From contig JASKLO010000003.1 in NCBI GenBank assembly GCA_030153605.1, positions 1 through 64,000 of the forward strand: a stretch of 64,000 bases of DNA, given 5' to 3'. Origin of the DNA: Thermosipho sp. (in: thermotogales) (lineage in GTDB: Bacteria; Thermotogota; Thermotogae; Thermotogales; Fervidobacteriaceae). Made by a program: the position numbers and the translations under genes. The number at the start of each line of letters is the position of its first letter. The first letter of the stretch is position 1. A model generated the notes under the pieces. It was not told the DNA's origin. It made no database searches and saw nothing but the letters and a program-made list of their open reading frames with translations. Positions 1-7,350 of this stretch are shown here, one piece after another.

Positions 1-1
1 A

Positions 2-115
<114 letters not shown>

Positions 116-126
116 GTTGATTTTAA

Positions 127-149
127 AATTGGGGGAATTTCCCCCAATT
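127..149. terminator. Bidirectional hairpin between convergent SDR and ROK genes
   Basis: AATTGGGGG at 127-135 pairs with CCCCCAATT at 141-149 across a short AT loop. T-rich sequence follows on both sides (AATTATTT on plus, AATTTT on minus). It sits between two convergent stop codons, so it can end both transcripts. Confidence 0.7.
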
Positions 150-151
150 AT

Positions 152-1273
152 TTAAAATTTTGATGACAAGATATATTCTCTTATTGCATCTAACGCGGCT
201 CCAAATTCAATATTGTTTTTTAAACCCCTATAAGTAATTGGAACCGCAACTGAAGAGATTGATAAAATTTTTCTTTCTAAAACTTGAGAAAACCATTTTG
301 AAACACCTTCTCCTGACAAAATAATTTTTTCTGGGGCAAGTAATCTAAAAATGTTTGTAAGGAAAATTGCAAGATATTCAAAGGTAGTTTCATAGATTTT
401 TTTTGCCTCTTTTTCATTAATTTTATATAGATTTCTTAGTTCAGCTAAATCATTATCATATATTTCTTCATTAGAAATAAATTCTTCAATTTTTAGATTA
501 TAAAATTTAAATCTTTTTAAATTTGCATAGTCAGATGCAACAGTTTCAAGACATCCAAATGCTCCACAATAACATTTTTCTTTACTTCCGGCATAAAAGT
601 GACCTAGTTCTATTACTTTCCTTTCACTTTTTTCATAAATTCCATGTGATTCATAAAAACAAGCACCTATACCTGTACCATAATTTACAACTAATATTTT
701 CTTTCCGCCATGTTTTACAAATTCTTCTGTTGAAATAGCTTCAACATCATTAAGAACAGAAACAGTTGCATTTGGGAGTATGGATTTTACAATTGTACTT
801 GGGGAAAAATTTTCAAGATTAAGAATTTTAGAATTAACTTTACCTTTTTTAACATTTCCAGATAAAGCAATTCCAACTGCTTTTATTTTATCTAATGAAG
901 AGACTTTTTTAATAATTTTTTCAAGCATTAAAGAAATATTTTCATTGCCCATTTCATTTTTGGTTAATTTCATGGAAATTTTTTCTTCTTCTTCAAAATC
1001 ACCGTTAAAAACAGTTAAACTTATAGTTTCTCTACCGATTCTAATTCCTAAACTTTTCCAAAAATTTTTATTCATTTTAATTATTTGTTTAGGCCTTCCA
1101 GCTTTTTCAGTTTTGTTATGAGAAACTGTGATTAAATCTTTCTTTTTTAAATTTGTTAACAAGTAAGAAAGAGTCGATGGAGTTATTTTTAAAATATTTT
1201 CTAATTGTTTTCTGGTAACTTTTCCCTTAAAAAGTAAGTTTAATAAAAATTTTTTTTGGTTGTTTAATTTCAA
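152..1273 (-). CDS. ROK family transcriptional repressor, probable trehalose regulator
   Basis: The 373-residue protein has an N-terminal winged helix-turn-helix (about residues 1-65, with V-T-R-K-Q-L-E and T-P-S-T-L-S-Y) and a ROK sugar-kinase-like domain. The ROK part shows N-Y-G-T-G-I-G near residue 198, and the zinc motif C-Y-C-G-A-F-G-C-L-E near residue 235, typical of NagC/XylR repressors. The start is a TTG that overlaps the treT stop (TTGA), with AAGGAGG about 7 bases upstream. Co-transcription with treT and the duplicated operator in the divergent promoter region suggest it represses the trehalose genes and responds to a sugar. The effector is not visible. In Thermotogae, ROK repressors commonly sit beside the sugar cassettes they control. 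Confidence 0.9.
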   Translation of the reverse strand: MKLNNQKKFLLNLLFKGKVTRKQLENILKITPSTLSYLLTNLKKKDLITVSHNKTEKAGRPKQIIKMNKNFWKSLGIRIGRETISLTVFNGDFEEEEKISMKLTKNEMGNENISLMLEKIIKKVSSLDKIKAVGIALSGNVKKGKVNSKILNLENFSPSTIVKSILPNATVSVLNDVEAISTEEFVKHGGKKILVVNYGTGIGACFYESHGIYEKSERKVIELGHFYAGSKEKCYCGAFGCLETVASDYANLKRFKFYNLKIEEFISNEEIYDNDLAELRNLYKINEKEAKKIYETTFEYLAIFLTNIFRLLAPEKIILSGEGVSKWFSQVLERKILSISSVAVPITYRGLKNNIEFGAALDAIREYILSSKF

Positions 1274-2484
1274 TGAATAACCTCCTTAATAATCTTTAGA
1301 TATCTTTTCAAATGTGAGGTAGTTAGAAATTTTTCTTTTACAAGTTTTTTAGCGTTTTTTCCAAATTGATTTCTTAAATTTTCATCTTGAATTAGTTCAT
1401 AAACCGCATCAGATAATTCCATTATATCATTTCTTAAATATCCATTAAATCCGTCAATAATTTGAACTTTTACTCCACCAACAGGTCTTGCAACTACAGG
1501 ATTTTGTTTCCAAAGCATTTCAGAAATTACTAATCCGAATCCCTCTTTTGTTGCTGTATGCAAACCAATTGTTGAGATTGTTTGAAAAGCATTAACTTCC
1601 AAATGTCCAACACCTTTAAGGTCAGTTAGAAAATGAATGTCAGGATCAACACCGGCATATCGAAGTATATCTTCGAATAATATCCATCCTTCTGGATCAT
1701 CTTTAGCCATTGCCGAAACAATTAACAATTGAAGATCAACCTTTTCTTTAAGAATTCTATATACGTCAATAGCGCTTTTTAAATCTTTCCAAGGATCAAA
1801 TCTTGCTACAACTGTAATAATTGGTCGATTTAAATCAATATTATATTTTGATGCAATTTCAGTTAAAACTTCGCTTGGTAATTTTTTGTTTTTATCGCTT
1901 AACGGATCAATACTAGGTGGAAATTCAACAGCAATTTCTTTAAAAGGTTCCTGAATATATTCATTTAGATGAAATAAAGCTTTTGAATACTTAGAAGCAG
2001 CTTTAAAAGTGACTTTATTCCATATATCAAAGTTAGGATTTGAAGTATCAATATGACATCTCCAAATGAATTTACCATCTTTAAATAACGGAATATAAAA
2101 AGGTTGAGGGTCATGAATTATAATAACATCTCCATCTAAATTTAATTTATTAGAATTAAATTTGTTTACTTCTTCGAAAAGATCCAATTCATCATCAGAA
2201 AGCGAGATATTTGCTCCTTGAAAAGCATTATGAAGTTTTTTAGTAACATTAAAAAATTCATTTGGTGCTTCTAAAACTTCCCAAGTAGCGTTTAAACCTA
2301 AATCATTCATTAAAGGTACTAAAGTATATAATAGTTCTGCAACACCACCCCCATATGATGTTGCATTAACATGAACAACTTTAAGACCTTTTAATTCTTT
2401 AGAAATTTCTAAGAGCTCATCTACTTCTTCTTTAGCAACTACATTGTAATCTGAAATTTTTTTAATAGGTAGTTCAACAGTCAT
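1270..2484 (-). CDS. treT: Trehalose glycosyltransferring synthase (GT4 family)
   Basis: This 404-residue family GT4 glycosyltransferase is of the TreT type, which reversibly makes or splits trehalose using a nucleotide-diphosphate glucose and glucose. The early motif H-V-N-A-T-S-Y-G-G-G-V-A-E-L-L is the TreT nucleotide-sugar loop. E-G-F-G-L-V-I-S-E-M in the C-terminal half is the retaining GT4 E-x7-E signature. Length matches archaeal TreT (about 410). ATG is preceded by AAGGAGG. It is the first gene leftward from the divergent promoter, and the ROK repressor follows with a 4-base overlap. Linkage to a disaccharide importer suggests it handles imported trehalose. Trehalose phosphorylase of the same GT4 group is the main alternative. 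Confidence 0.88.
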   Translation of the reverse strand: MTVELPIKKISDYNVVAKEEVDELLEISKELKGLKVVHVNATSYGGGVAELLYTLVPLMNDLGLNATWEVLEAPNEFFNVTKKLHNAFQGANISLSDDELDLFEEVNKFNSNKLNLDGDVIIIHDPQPFYIPLFKDGKFIWRCHIDTSNPNFDIWNKVTFKAASKYSKALFHLNEYIQEPFKEIAVEFPPSIDPLSDKNKKLPSEVLTEIASKYNIDLNRPIITVVARFDPWKDLKSAIDVYRILKEKVDLQLLIVSAMAKDDPEGWILFEDILRYAGVDPDIHFLTDLKGVGHLEVNAFQTISTIGLHTATKEGFGLVISEMLWKQNPVVARPVGGVKVQIIDGFNGYLRNDIMELSDAVYELIQDENLRNQFGKNAKKLVKEKFLTTSHLKRYLKIIKEVIH

Positions 2485-2502
2485 TAGATTCGCCTCCTTT
2501 TA

Positions 2503-2515
2503 TTCGATTTTCGAA
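2503..2515 (-). promoter_or_regulatory. Operator copy 1 (treT side)
   Basis: Read on the minus strand this is TTCGAAAATCGAA, an inverted repeat TTCGA-N3-TCGAA. It lies just downstream of the predicted treT -10 box and just upstream of its Shine-Dalgarno. The same 13 bases occur on the plus strand at 2794-2806. Size and symmetry fit a winged-HTH dimer such as the adjacent ROK repressor. Confidence 0.75.
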
Positions 2516-2518
2516 AAA

Positions 2519-2546
2519 ATTATATCATAATAAATTTAAATGTAAA
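2519..2546 (-). promoter_or_regulatory. treT-ROK promoter
   Basis: On the minus strand, -35 TTTACA (2546-2541), a 16-base spacer and -10 TATAAT (2524-2519). Transcription would begin within or next to operator copy 1, so a bound repressor would block initiation. Confidence 0.65.
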
Positions 2547-2764
2547 AATGAAAAAATAAAAAGAATAATAAGCATTTTAATTTTTTTTTGGACATATGTA
2601 ATTAGTAGGGAGCGATATTTAGAATTTTTGTAAATTTTTGTTGTAAATTAACATCAAATCTAAAAGATAAGACAAAAGTTTAAATATTTCATTTTCTTTG
2701 ATTATTCTAGATTAAAATTAATTAGAATCGAATAACAGAAAAAAATTCATTAAAAACATTTTTT
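2547..2764. other. Gene-free core of the divergent trehalose control region
   Basis: The 351-base gap between treT and the binding-protein gene holds two outward promoters with operators at its edges. The middle is AT-rich with T- and A-runs. I see no ORF with a ribosome binding site, no tRNA-like fold and no strong hairpin here. Confidence 0.6.
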
Positions 2765-2793
2765 TTGAATTTTGCTGAATATGATATTATTAA
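2765..2793 (+). promoter_or_regulatory. Promoter of the sugar ABC operon
   Basis: -35 TTGAAT at 2765-2770, 17-base spacer, -10 TATTAA at 2788-2793. Operator copy 2 starts at the next base. The arrangement mirrors the treT promoter on the other strand. Confidence 0.6.
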
Positions 2794-2806
2794 TTCGAAA
2801 ATCGAA
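2794..2806 (+). promoter_or_regulatory. Operator copy 2 (ABC transporter side)
   Basis: TTCGAAAATCGAA, identical to copy 1 read from the opposite strand. It sits directly after the -10 box and 29 bases before the start codon. Two exact copies in mirrored positions make chance unlikely. Confidence 0.78.
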
Positions 2807-2835
2807 AAAATCATTTCAAATAAGGAGGTGTAAGT

Positions 2836-4080
2836 ATGAAAAGGTTGTTAGTAGTACTTTCTTTACTATTAGTTGTAGCTTTATCATTTTCTGTTACAAC
2901 TATTACTATGACTTCAGGAGGAGTTGGAAAAGAGTTAGAGGTCTTATATACACAATTAAAAGAATTTATGAAAGAAAACCCAGATATAGTAGTTACTGTT
3001 ATACCAATGCCTGATTCTTCAACAGAAAGACATGATTTGTATGTTACTTATTTGGCAGCTGGAGAAAGTGATCCTGATGTATTAATGCTAGATGTTATTT
3101 GGCCACCTGAATTTGCTCCATTTTTAGAAGATTTAACAAAAGATTACGATTATTTTGAACTAGATAAATTTTTACCAGGTACAGTAAAATCAGTAACCGT
3201 AGATGGTAGAATTGTTGCTGTACCATGGTTTACAGATGCAGGGCTTTTATATTATAGAAAAGATTTATTAGAAAAATATGGATATGATCATCCACCTGAA
3301 ACATGGGATGAACTTGTAGAAATGGCCCAAAAAATTTCAAAAGCAGAAGGAATTGAAGGATTCGTATGGCAAGGTGCAAGGTATGAAGGTCTTGTGTGTG
3401 ACTTTATGGAATATGTTTGGTCATTTGGTACAGATGTTTTAGATGAAGATGGCAATGTAATAGTCAATAATCCTAAGGCAATAAGCGCTTTAAAATTTAT
3501 GGTAGATTTAATCTACACATATAAAATTTCTCCAGAGGGTGTTACCACTTACATGGAAGAAGATGCTAGGAGAATATTCCAAGCAGGAAATGCAGTATTT
3601 ATGAGAAATTGGCCATATGCATGGTCACTAGCTAATAGTGATGATTCTCCAATAAAAGGAAAAGTAGGAGTTGCACCACTTCCAAAAGGTCCTGGCCCAG
3701 ATGGAAGACATGCGGCTACATTAGGTGGTTGGAATCTTGGTATTAATATATTCTCTTCACCAAAGGAAAAAGAAGCAGCTAAAAAACTTATAAAATTCTT
3801 AACAAGCTCAGATCAGCAACTTTATAAGGCAGTAAATGCTGGCCAAAACCCAACAAGAAAAGAAGTTTATGATAAACCTGAATTAAAAGAAGCAAATCCA
3901 TTTATGGTTGAATTATTTGATGTGTTTATTAATGCGCTTCCAAGGCCAAGAACTGCTAGCTATGCTGAAGTATCAGATGTAATTCAGAGATACGTTCATG
4001 CTGCTTTAACAAGAGAATTAACTCCAGAAGAAGCAATTTCTAAACTTGAAAAAGAATTAAAAATGTTACTTGGAAAATAA
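2836..4080 (+). CDS. Sugar ABC transporter substrate-binding protein (trehalose/maltose type)
   Basis: This 414-residue protein has a signal peptide (M-K-R, then a Leu/Val-rich core ending A-L-S-F-S). The mature part is of the family 1 solute-binding type (MalE class): E-L-Y/E-V-L-Y-T-Q-L-K-E-F near the start, D-V-L-M-L-D-V-I-W-P-P-E, V-P-W-F-T-D-A-G-L-L-Y-Y-R-K-D-L-L-E-K-Y-G and P-P-E-T-W-D-E-L. These match Thermococcus/Thermotoga trehalose-maltose binding proteins. ATG follows AAGGAGGTGTAAGT. It delivers sugar to the two downstream permeases. Trehalose is inferred from linkage to treT; maltose, sucrose or other alpha-glucosides are possible. Confidence 0.9.
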   Translation: MKRLLVVLSLLLVVALSFSVTTITMTSGGVGKELEVLYTQLKEFMKENPDIVVTVIPMPDSSTERHDLYVTYLAAGESDPDVLMLDVIWPPEFAPFLEDLTKDYDYFELDKFLPGTVKSVTVDGRIVAVPWFTDAGLLYYRKDLLEKYGYDHPPETWDELVEMAQKISKAEGIEGFVWQGARYEGLVCDFMEYVWSFGTDVLDEDGNVIVNNPKAISALKFMVDLIYTYKISPEGVTTYMEEDARRIFQAGNAVFMRNWPYAWSLANSDDSPIKGKVGVAPLPKGPGPDGRHAATLGGWNLGINIFSSPKEKEAAKKLIKFLTSSDQQLYKAVNAGQNPTRKEVYDKPELKEANPFMVELFDVFINALPRPRTASYAEVSDVIQRYVHAALTRELTPEEAISKLEKELKMLLGK

Positions 4081-4093
4081 TTTAAATAATATA

Positions 4094-4117
4094 TTGGGGG
4101 CTTTAGCCCCCAATTTT
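4094..4117 (+). terminator. Intra-operon hairpin after the binding-protein gene
   Basis: TTGGGGGC (4094-4101), loop TTTA, GCCCCCAA (4106-4113), then TTTTA. Only a short T-run follows and the permease genes continue downstream. It probably acts as a leaky terminator or a 3' mRNA stabiliser that keeps binding protein in excess over permease. Confidence 0.7.
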
Positions 4118-4133
4118 ATGTTGAGGTGAGATT

Positions 4134-5015
4134 ATGCAAAAAAAGGAGCCCAGAATTGCTTTTTGGATGATTTTGCCAGCGATATTGGTTATTTCAGTAA
4201 TAGCTTTTTTCCCTCTTTTTAAAACTTTTTATGATAGTTTTTTTTCTTTTAGTTTGAATCCAAGATTTCCAAGAGAATTTGTAGGATTTGGTAATTATAT
4301 TAAACTTTTTAATGATTCTAGATTTTGGGATGCATTAAAAACTACTATCATATTTACTGTTATATCAGTTTCATTAGAAACGATTTTGGGATTAATGATA
4401 GCTTTAGTAGTACATCAGGACTTCAAATTTCGAGGGGCAGTTAGAGCTGCTATGTTAATACCATGGGCAATTCCTACGGCTATATCTTCTCAGATGTGGA
4501 GATGGATGTTTAATGATCAATTTGGTATAATGTCTAGATTTTATGAAGCTTTACATATAATTGAACCTGGAACTCCAATACTTGGAAGACCTGGTTTGGC
4601 ACTTTGGGCCATTATTCAAGTTGATGTTTGGAAGACAACACCTTTTATGGCGTTATTAATTCTTGCAGGCTTGCAATTAATTCCTGAACAATTATATGAA
4701 GCTGCAAAAATCGATGGGGCTAATATGATACAAAGATTTTTTAAAATTACATTACCTCAATTGACTCCTACTATTGCTGTTGCTTTGATTTTCAGGACGT
4801 TAGATGCATTAAGAGTTTTTGACGTTGTGTATGTTATGACTCGTGGAAGCGTAGGTACTGAGACTTTATCTGTTTATAACAGAGTTTTGCTTATGGATAG
4901 AGCTTTTACAAGTGCTTCATTTGGTTATGGTTCAGCTTTGTCTGTGGTAATTTTTCTATTGATTTCTATTTTTGCAATAATATATATAAAAACTTTGAAA
5001 CTCCAGTTTGATTAA
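4134..5015 (+). CDS. Sugar ABC transporter permease (MalF-like)
   Basis: The 293-residue integral membrane protein has about six hydrophobic segments, beginning near residue 13. The cytoplasmic coupling (EAA) loop reads E-A-A-K-I-D-G-A-N-M-I-Q-R-F-F-K-I-T-L-P, which contacts the ATPase. It would form the channel with the next gene product. ATG at 4134 follows GAGGTGAGATT. No ATPase gene (MalK/MsmX type) occurs in the cluster, so an ATPase encoded elsewhere must drive it. Confidence 0.92.
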   Translation: MQKKEPRIAFWMILPAILVISVIAFFPLFKTFYDSFFSFSLNPRFPREFVGFGNYIKLFNDSRFWDALKTTIIFTVISVSLETILGLMIALVVHQDFKFRGAVRAAMLIPWAIPTAISSQMWRWMFNDQFGIMSRFYEALHIIEPGTPILGRPGLALWAIIQVDVWKTTPFMALLILAGLQLIPEQLYEAAKIDGANMIQRFFKITLPQLTPTIAVALIFRTLDALRVFDVVYVMTRGSVGTETLSVYNRVLLMDRAFTSASFGYGSALSVVIFLLISIFAIIYIKTLKLQFD

Positions 5016-5029
5016 GGAGTGTGAAAATA

Positions 5030-5869
5030 ATGAATTCAAAAAAAATAATTTATAGATTTGTATTATACTTCTTAGTTGCAATTATACTAATATGGTGTAT
5101 TTTTCCATTTTATTGGGCTGTAGTTTCTTCTTTAAAACCCGATAAAGATTTATTTGAAATTAACCCTTCTTTATTTCCTAAAAGAATAACCTTTGAAAAC
5201 TATGTCAAGGTTTTTACAGAAAGACCATTTCATATTAATATTTGGAATAGTATTGTTGTAGCTGGTATAACAACAATAGTTTCACTTTTAATAGGATCTT
5301 TAGCAGCTTATGCAATTGCAAGATTGAAATTTAAAGGTAAAGTTGTTGTGATGTCTTTGATATTAGCTGTTAGTATGTTTCCACAAGTTTCAATTTTAGG
5401 ATCTCTTTTTGTTCTTTTGAGAAATTTTAAATTAATCAATACTTATCCAGGTTTGATATTACCATATGTCTCTATTACTTTGCCATTGACTACTTGGATT
5501 TTACAAAATTTCTTTAGAGAATTACCTAAAGAAGTAGAAGAATCAGCTGCTATTGATGGATGTTCAAGGATAAGAACATTATGGTCTATAGTTCTTCCAA
5601 TGGCTGCTCCTGGGTTAGTTGCAACTGGTTTATTAACTTTTATTTCTGCATGGAATGAGTTTTTATTTGCATTGACATTCATGCAACGTCCAGAAAAATA
5701 TACTGTTCCTGTTGCAATTGCCCTTTTTAAAGGTGCGTCACAATATGAAATTCCTTGGGGACAAATTATGGCAGCAGCAGTAATTGTAACAACACCATTG
5801 GTTATATTAGTGTTGATTTTCCAAAAAAAGATAATTGCCGGACTTTCTGCTGGTTCTGTTAAAGGATGA
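5030..5869 (+). CDS. Sugar ABC transporter permease (MalG-like)
   Basis: The 279-residue membrane protein has about six transmembrane segments and an EAA loop, E-E-S-A-A-I-D-G-C-S-R-I-R-T-L-W-S-I-V-L-P. It pairs with the MalF-like subunit. A GTG at 5021 is in frame but lies one base after AAGGAG. The ATG at 5030, about 10 bases after it, is the better start. The stop overlaps the ribosome binding site of the amidase gene, so the two are co-translated. Confidence 0.92.
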   Translation: MNSKKIIYRFVLYFLVAIILIWCIFPFYWAVVSSLKPDKDLFEINPSLFPKRITFENYVKVFTERPFHINIWNSIVVAGITTIVSLLIGSLAAYAIARLKFKGKVVVMSLILAVSMFPQVSILGSLFVLLRNFKLINTYPGLILPYVSITLPLTTWILQNFFRELPKEVEESAAIDGCSRIRTLWSIVLPMAAPGLVATGLLTFISAWNEFLFALTFMQRPEKYTVPVAIALFKGASQYEIPWGQIMAAAVIVTTPLVILVLIFQKKIIAGLSAGSVKG

Positions 5870-5873
5870 TACT

Positions 5874-7256
5874 TTGAAAAATTTATCTGTTAAAAAATTT
5901 AATGAATTGTATGAAAATGGAAAAATATCATCTGAAAAGCTTGTTGAATTTTATTTGGAACGTATTTCAAAAATTAGTTTAAATGCAATTCTTGAAATTA
6001 ATCCTGATGCTCTATTTATTGCTAGAGCATTAGATAATGAGCGGAAATGTGGAAAAAAAAGAAGCAATTTACATGGAATTCCCTTGGTAATAAAAGGGAA
6101 CATTGATACTGGAGACAAAATGCAGACAACAGCTGGAGCAAAAGCTTTAGAGGGTAATTATGTTAATGAAGATGCTTTTTTGGTAAAAAAATTAAGAGAA
6201 GCTGGTTGTGTAATTTTAGGTAAATCAAATTTAACTGAATTTGCAAATTTTGTTTCTTTTAAAATGCCTAATGGTTTTAGTAGATTAGGTGGTCAAACTA
6301 AAAATCCTTATGGAAATTTTGATACAGGTGGTTCAAGTTCCGGTTCTGCTGTAGCAATTGCCGCAGATTTTGCATTACTTTCAATTGGTACAGAAACATC
6401 TGGTTCTATTTTATCACCATCTAGTATGAATTTTTGTGTTGGTCTTAAACCGACTGTAGGTACAGTAAGTAGAACAGGTATTATCCCAATTTCTTTTACG
6501 CAGGATACTGCTGGTCCCATTACGAGAACAGTTGATGATGCTTTTGAATTGTTTAAAGTAATTTATGGATATGATTCAAGAGATTCAGCAACATTTTCAA
6601 TTAAAGATAGCAATTTCGACGACAAAATTGAAGAACTTCAAGATTATTATGGTATGAATTTTGGTTACAGTGAGCAAATTTTGAAGTGGTTAAAAAAAGA
6701 ACAATTAGATTTATTTTTTGAAACTTTAAAGAAAATTGAAAAATTGGGTGGAAAAATTAAAAAAATAGAATTTCATAATCTTGAAAAAATTAATAACATT
6801 GAAGTTTTGTATTATGAATTTAAATTAGGTATAGATTATTATCTTAAAGATAAAAATTTAAAAATTAAGTGCTTAGATGACATCATAGAATATAATTTTA
6901 GAAATCCTGATGCTATTCCGTATGGACAAAATATTTTGTTACACTCTGCTGCAAAAGATATGAATGATGGAAGATATATCAATTTTCTTTTGAATGACAA
7001 AAAATATGCAAAAGAAGAAATAGATAGAATTTTTATTGAAAATGATCTAATTGCACTACTTTTTCCAGCTAATTATGGAGCTCATATTACTGCAAAAGCT
7101 CAGTATCCATCAATTACAGTTCCGGCTGGCTATACTAAAAGTGGACCTTTTGGGATTACTTTTTCTGCACGTGCTTTTGAAGAAAGTAAGTTGTTTTCTT
7201 TGGCTTTATTATTTGAAAGAAAATTTCCTGTTAGAAAGCTTCCTGAAATAGACTAA
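5874..7256 (+). CDS. Amidase signature family enzyme
   Basis: The 460-residue protein is of the amidase signature family (GatA/AtzF-like). The catalytic lysine lies in G-I-P-L-V-I-K-G-N-I-D, and the Ser-cisSer part in G-G-S-S-S-G-S-A-V-A-I-A-A-D, followed by G-T-E-T-S-G-S-I. I chose TTG at 5874 because AAAGGATGA lies about 7 bases upstream and the frame before it overlaps malG. It is not a convincing GatA: no gatB or gatC is nearby, the C-terminal half diverges, and it belongs to the trehalose/ABC operon. The substrate, a carboxamide, is unknown. Confidence 0.85.
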   Translation: MKNLSVKKFNELYENGKISSEKLVEFYLERISKISLNAILEINPDALFIARALDNERKCGKKRSNLHGIPLVIKGNIDTGDKMQTTAGAKALEGNYVNEDAFLVKKLREAGCVILGKSNLTEFANFVSFKMPNGFSRLGGQTKNPYGNFDTGGSSSGSAVAIAADFALLSIGTETSGSILSPSSMNFCVGLKPTVGTVSRTGIIPISFTQDTAGPITRTVDDAFELFKVIYGYDSRDSATFSIKDSNFDDKIEELQDYYGMNFGYSEQILKWLKKEQLDLFFETLKKIEKLGGKIKKIEFHNLEKINNIEVLYYEFKLGIDYYLKDKNLKIKCLDDIIEYNFRNPDAIPYGQNILLHSAAKDMNDGRYINFLLNDKKYAKEEIDRIFIENDLIALLFPANYGAHITAKAQYPSITVPAGYTKSGPFGITFSARAFEESKLFSLALLFERKFPVRKLPEID

Positions 7257-7275
7257 AATATCAAATAAATATTTC

Positions 7276-7305
7276 CTTGCTCCATTTTTGGAGCAAGTTT
7301 TTTTT
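7276..7305 (+). terminator. Rho-independent terminator of the trehalose ABC operon
   Basis: CTTGCTCC (7276-7283), loop ATTTTT, GGAGCAAG (7290-7297), then eight T. A strong intrinsic terminator directly after the amidase gene. Confidence 0.92.
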
Positions 7306-7316
7306 ATAATTATGAT
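7288..7316 (+). promoter_or_regulatory. Candidate promoter of the reverse gyrase operon, overlapping the terminator
   Basis: -35 TTGGAG (7288-7293) lies in the 3' arm of the terminator. A 17-base spacer leads to -10 TATGAT (7311-7316). A TATAAT at 7305-7310 is an alternative -10. The leader to the ATG at 7351 would be about 30 bases. Confidence 0.45.
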
Positions 7317-7350
7317 ACACTTGATATGGAGAGAAGAAAGGGGGAAAAAT

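Noticed and set aside
2772-3014. 80-codon ORF over the ABC promoter and binding-protein start
   Set aside because: It spans the promoter, operator and signal-peptide codons of the real gene in another frame.
7288-7350. N-terminal extension of reverse gyrase from ATG 7288
   Set aside because: It runs through the stem and T-run of a strong terminator and has no ribosome binding site. ATG 7351 has AAAGGGGGA and gives the expected zinc finger near the N-terminus.
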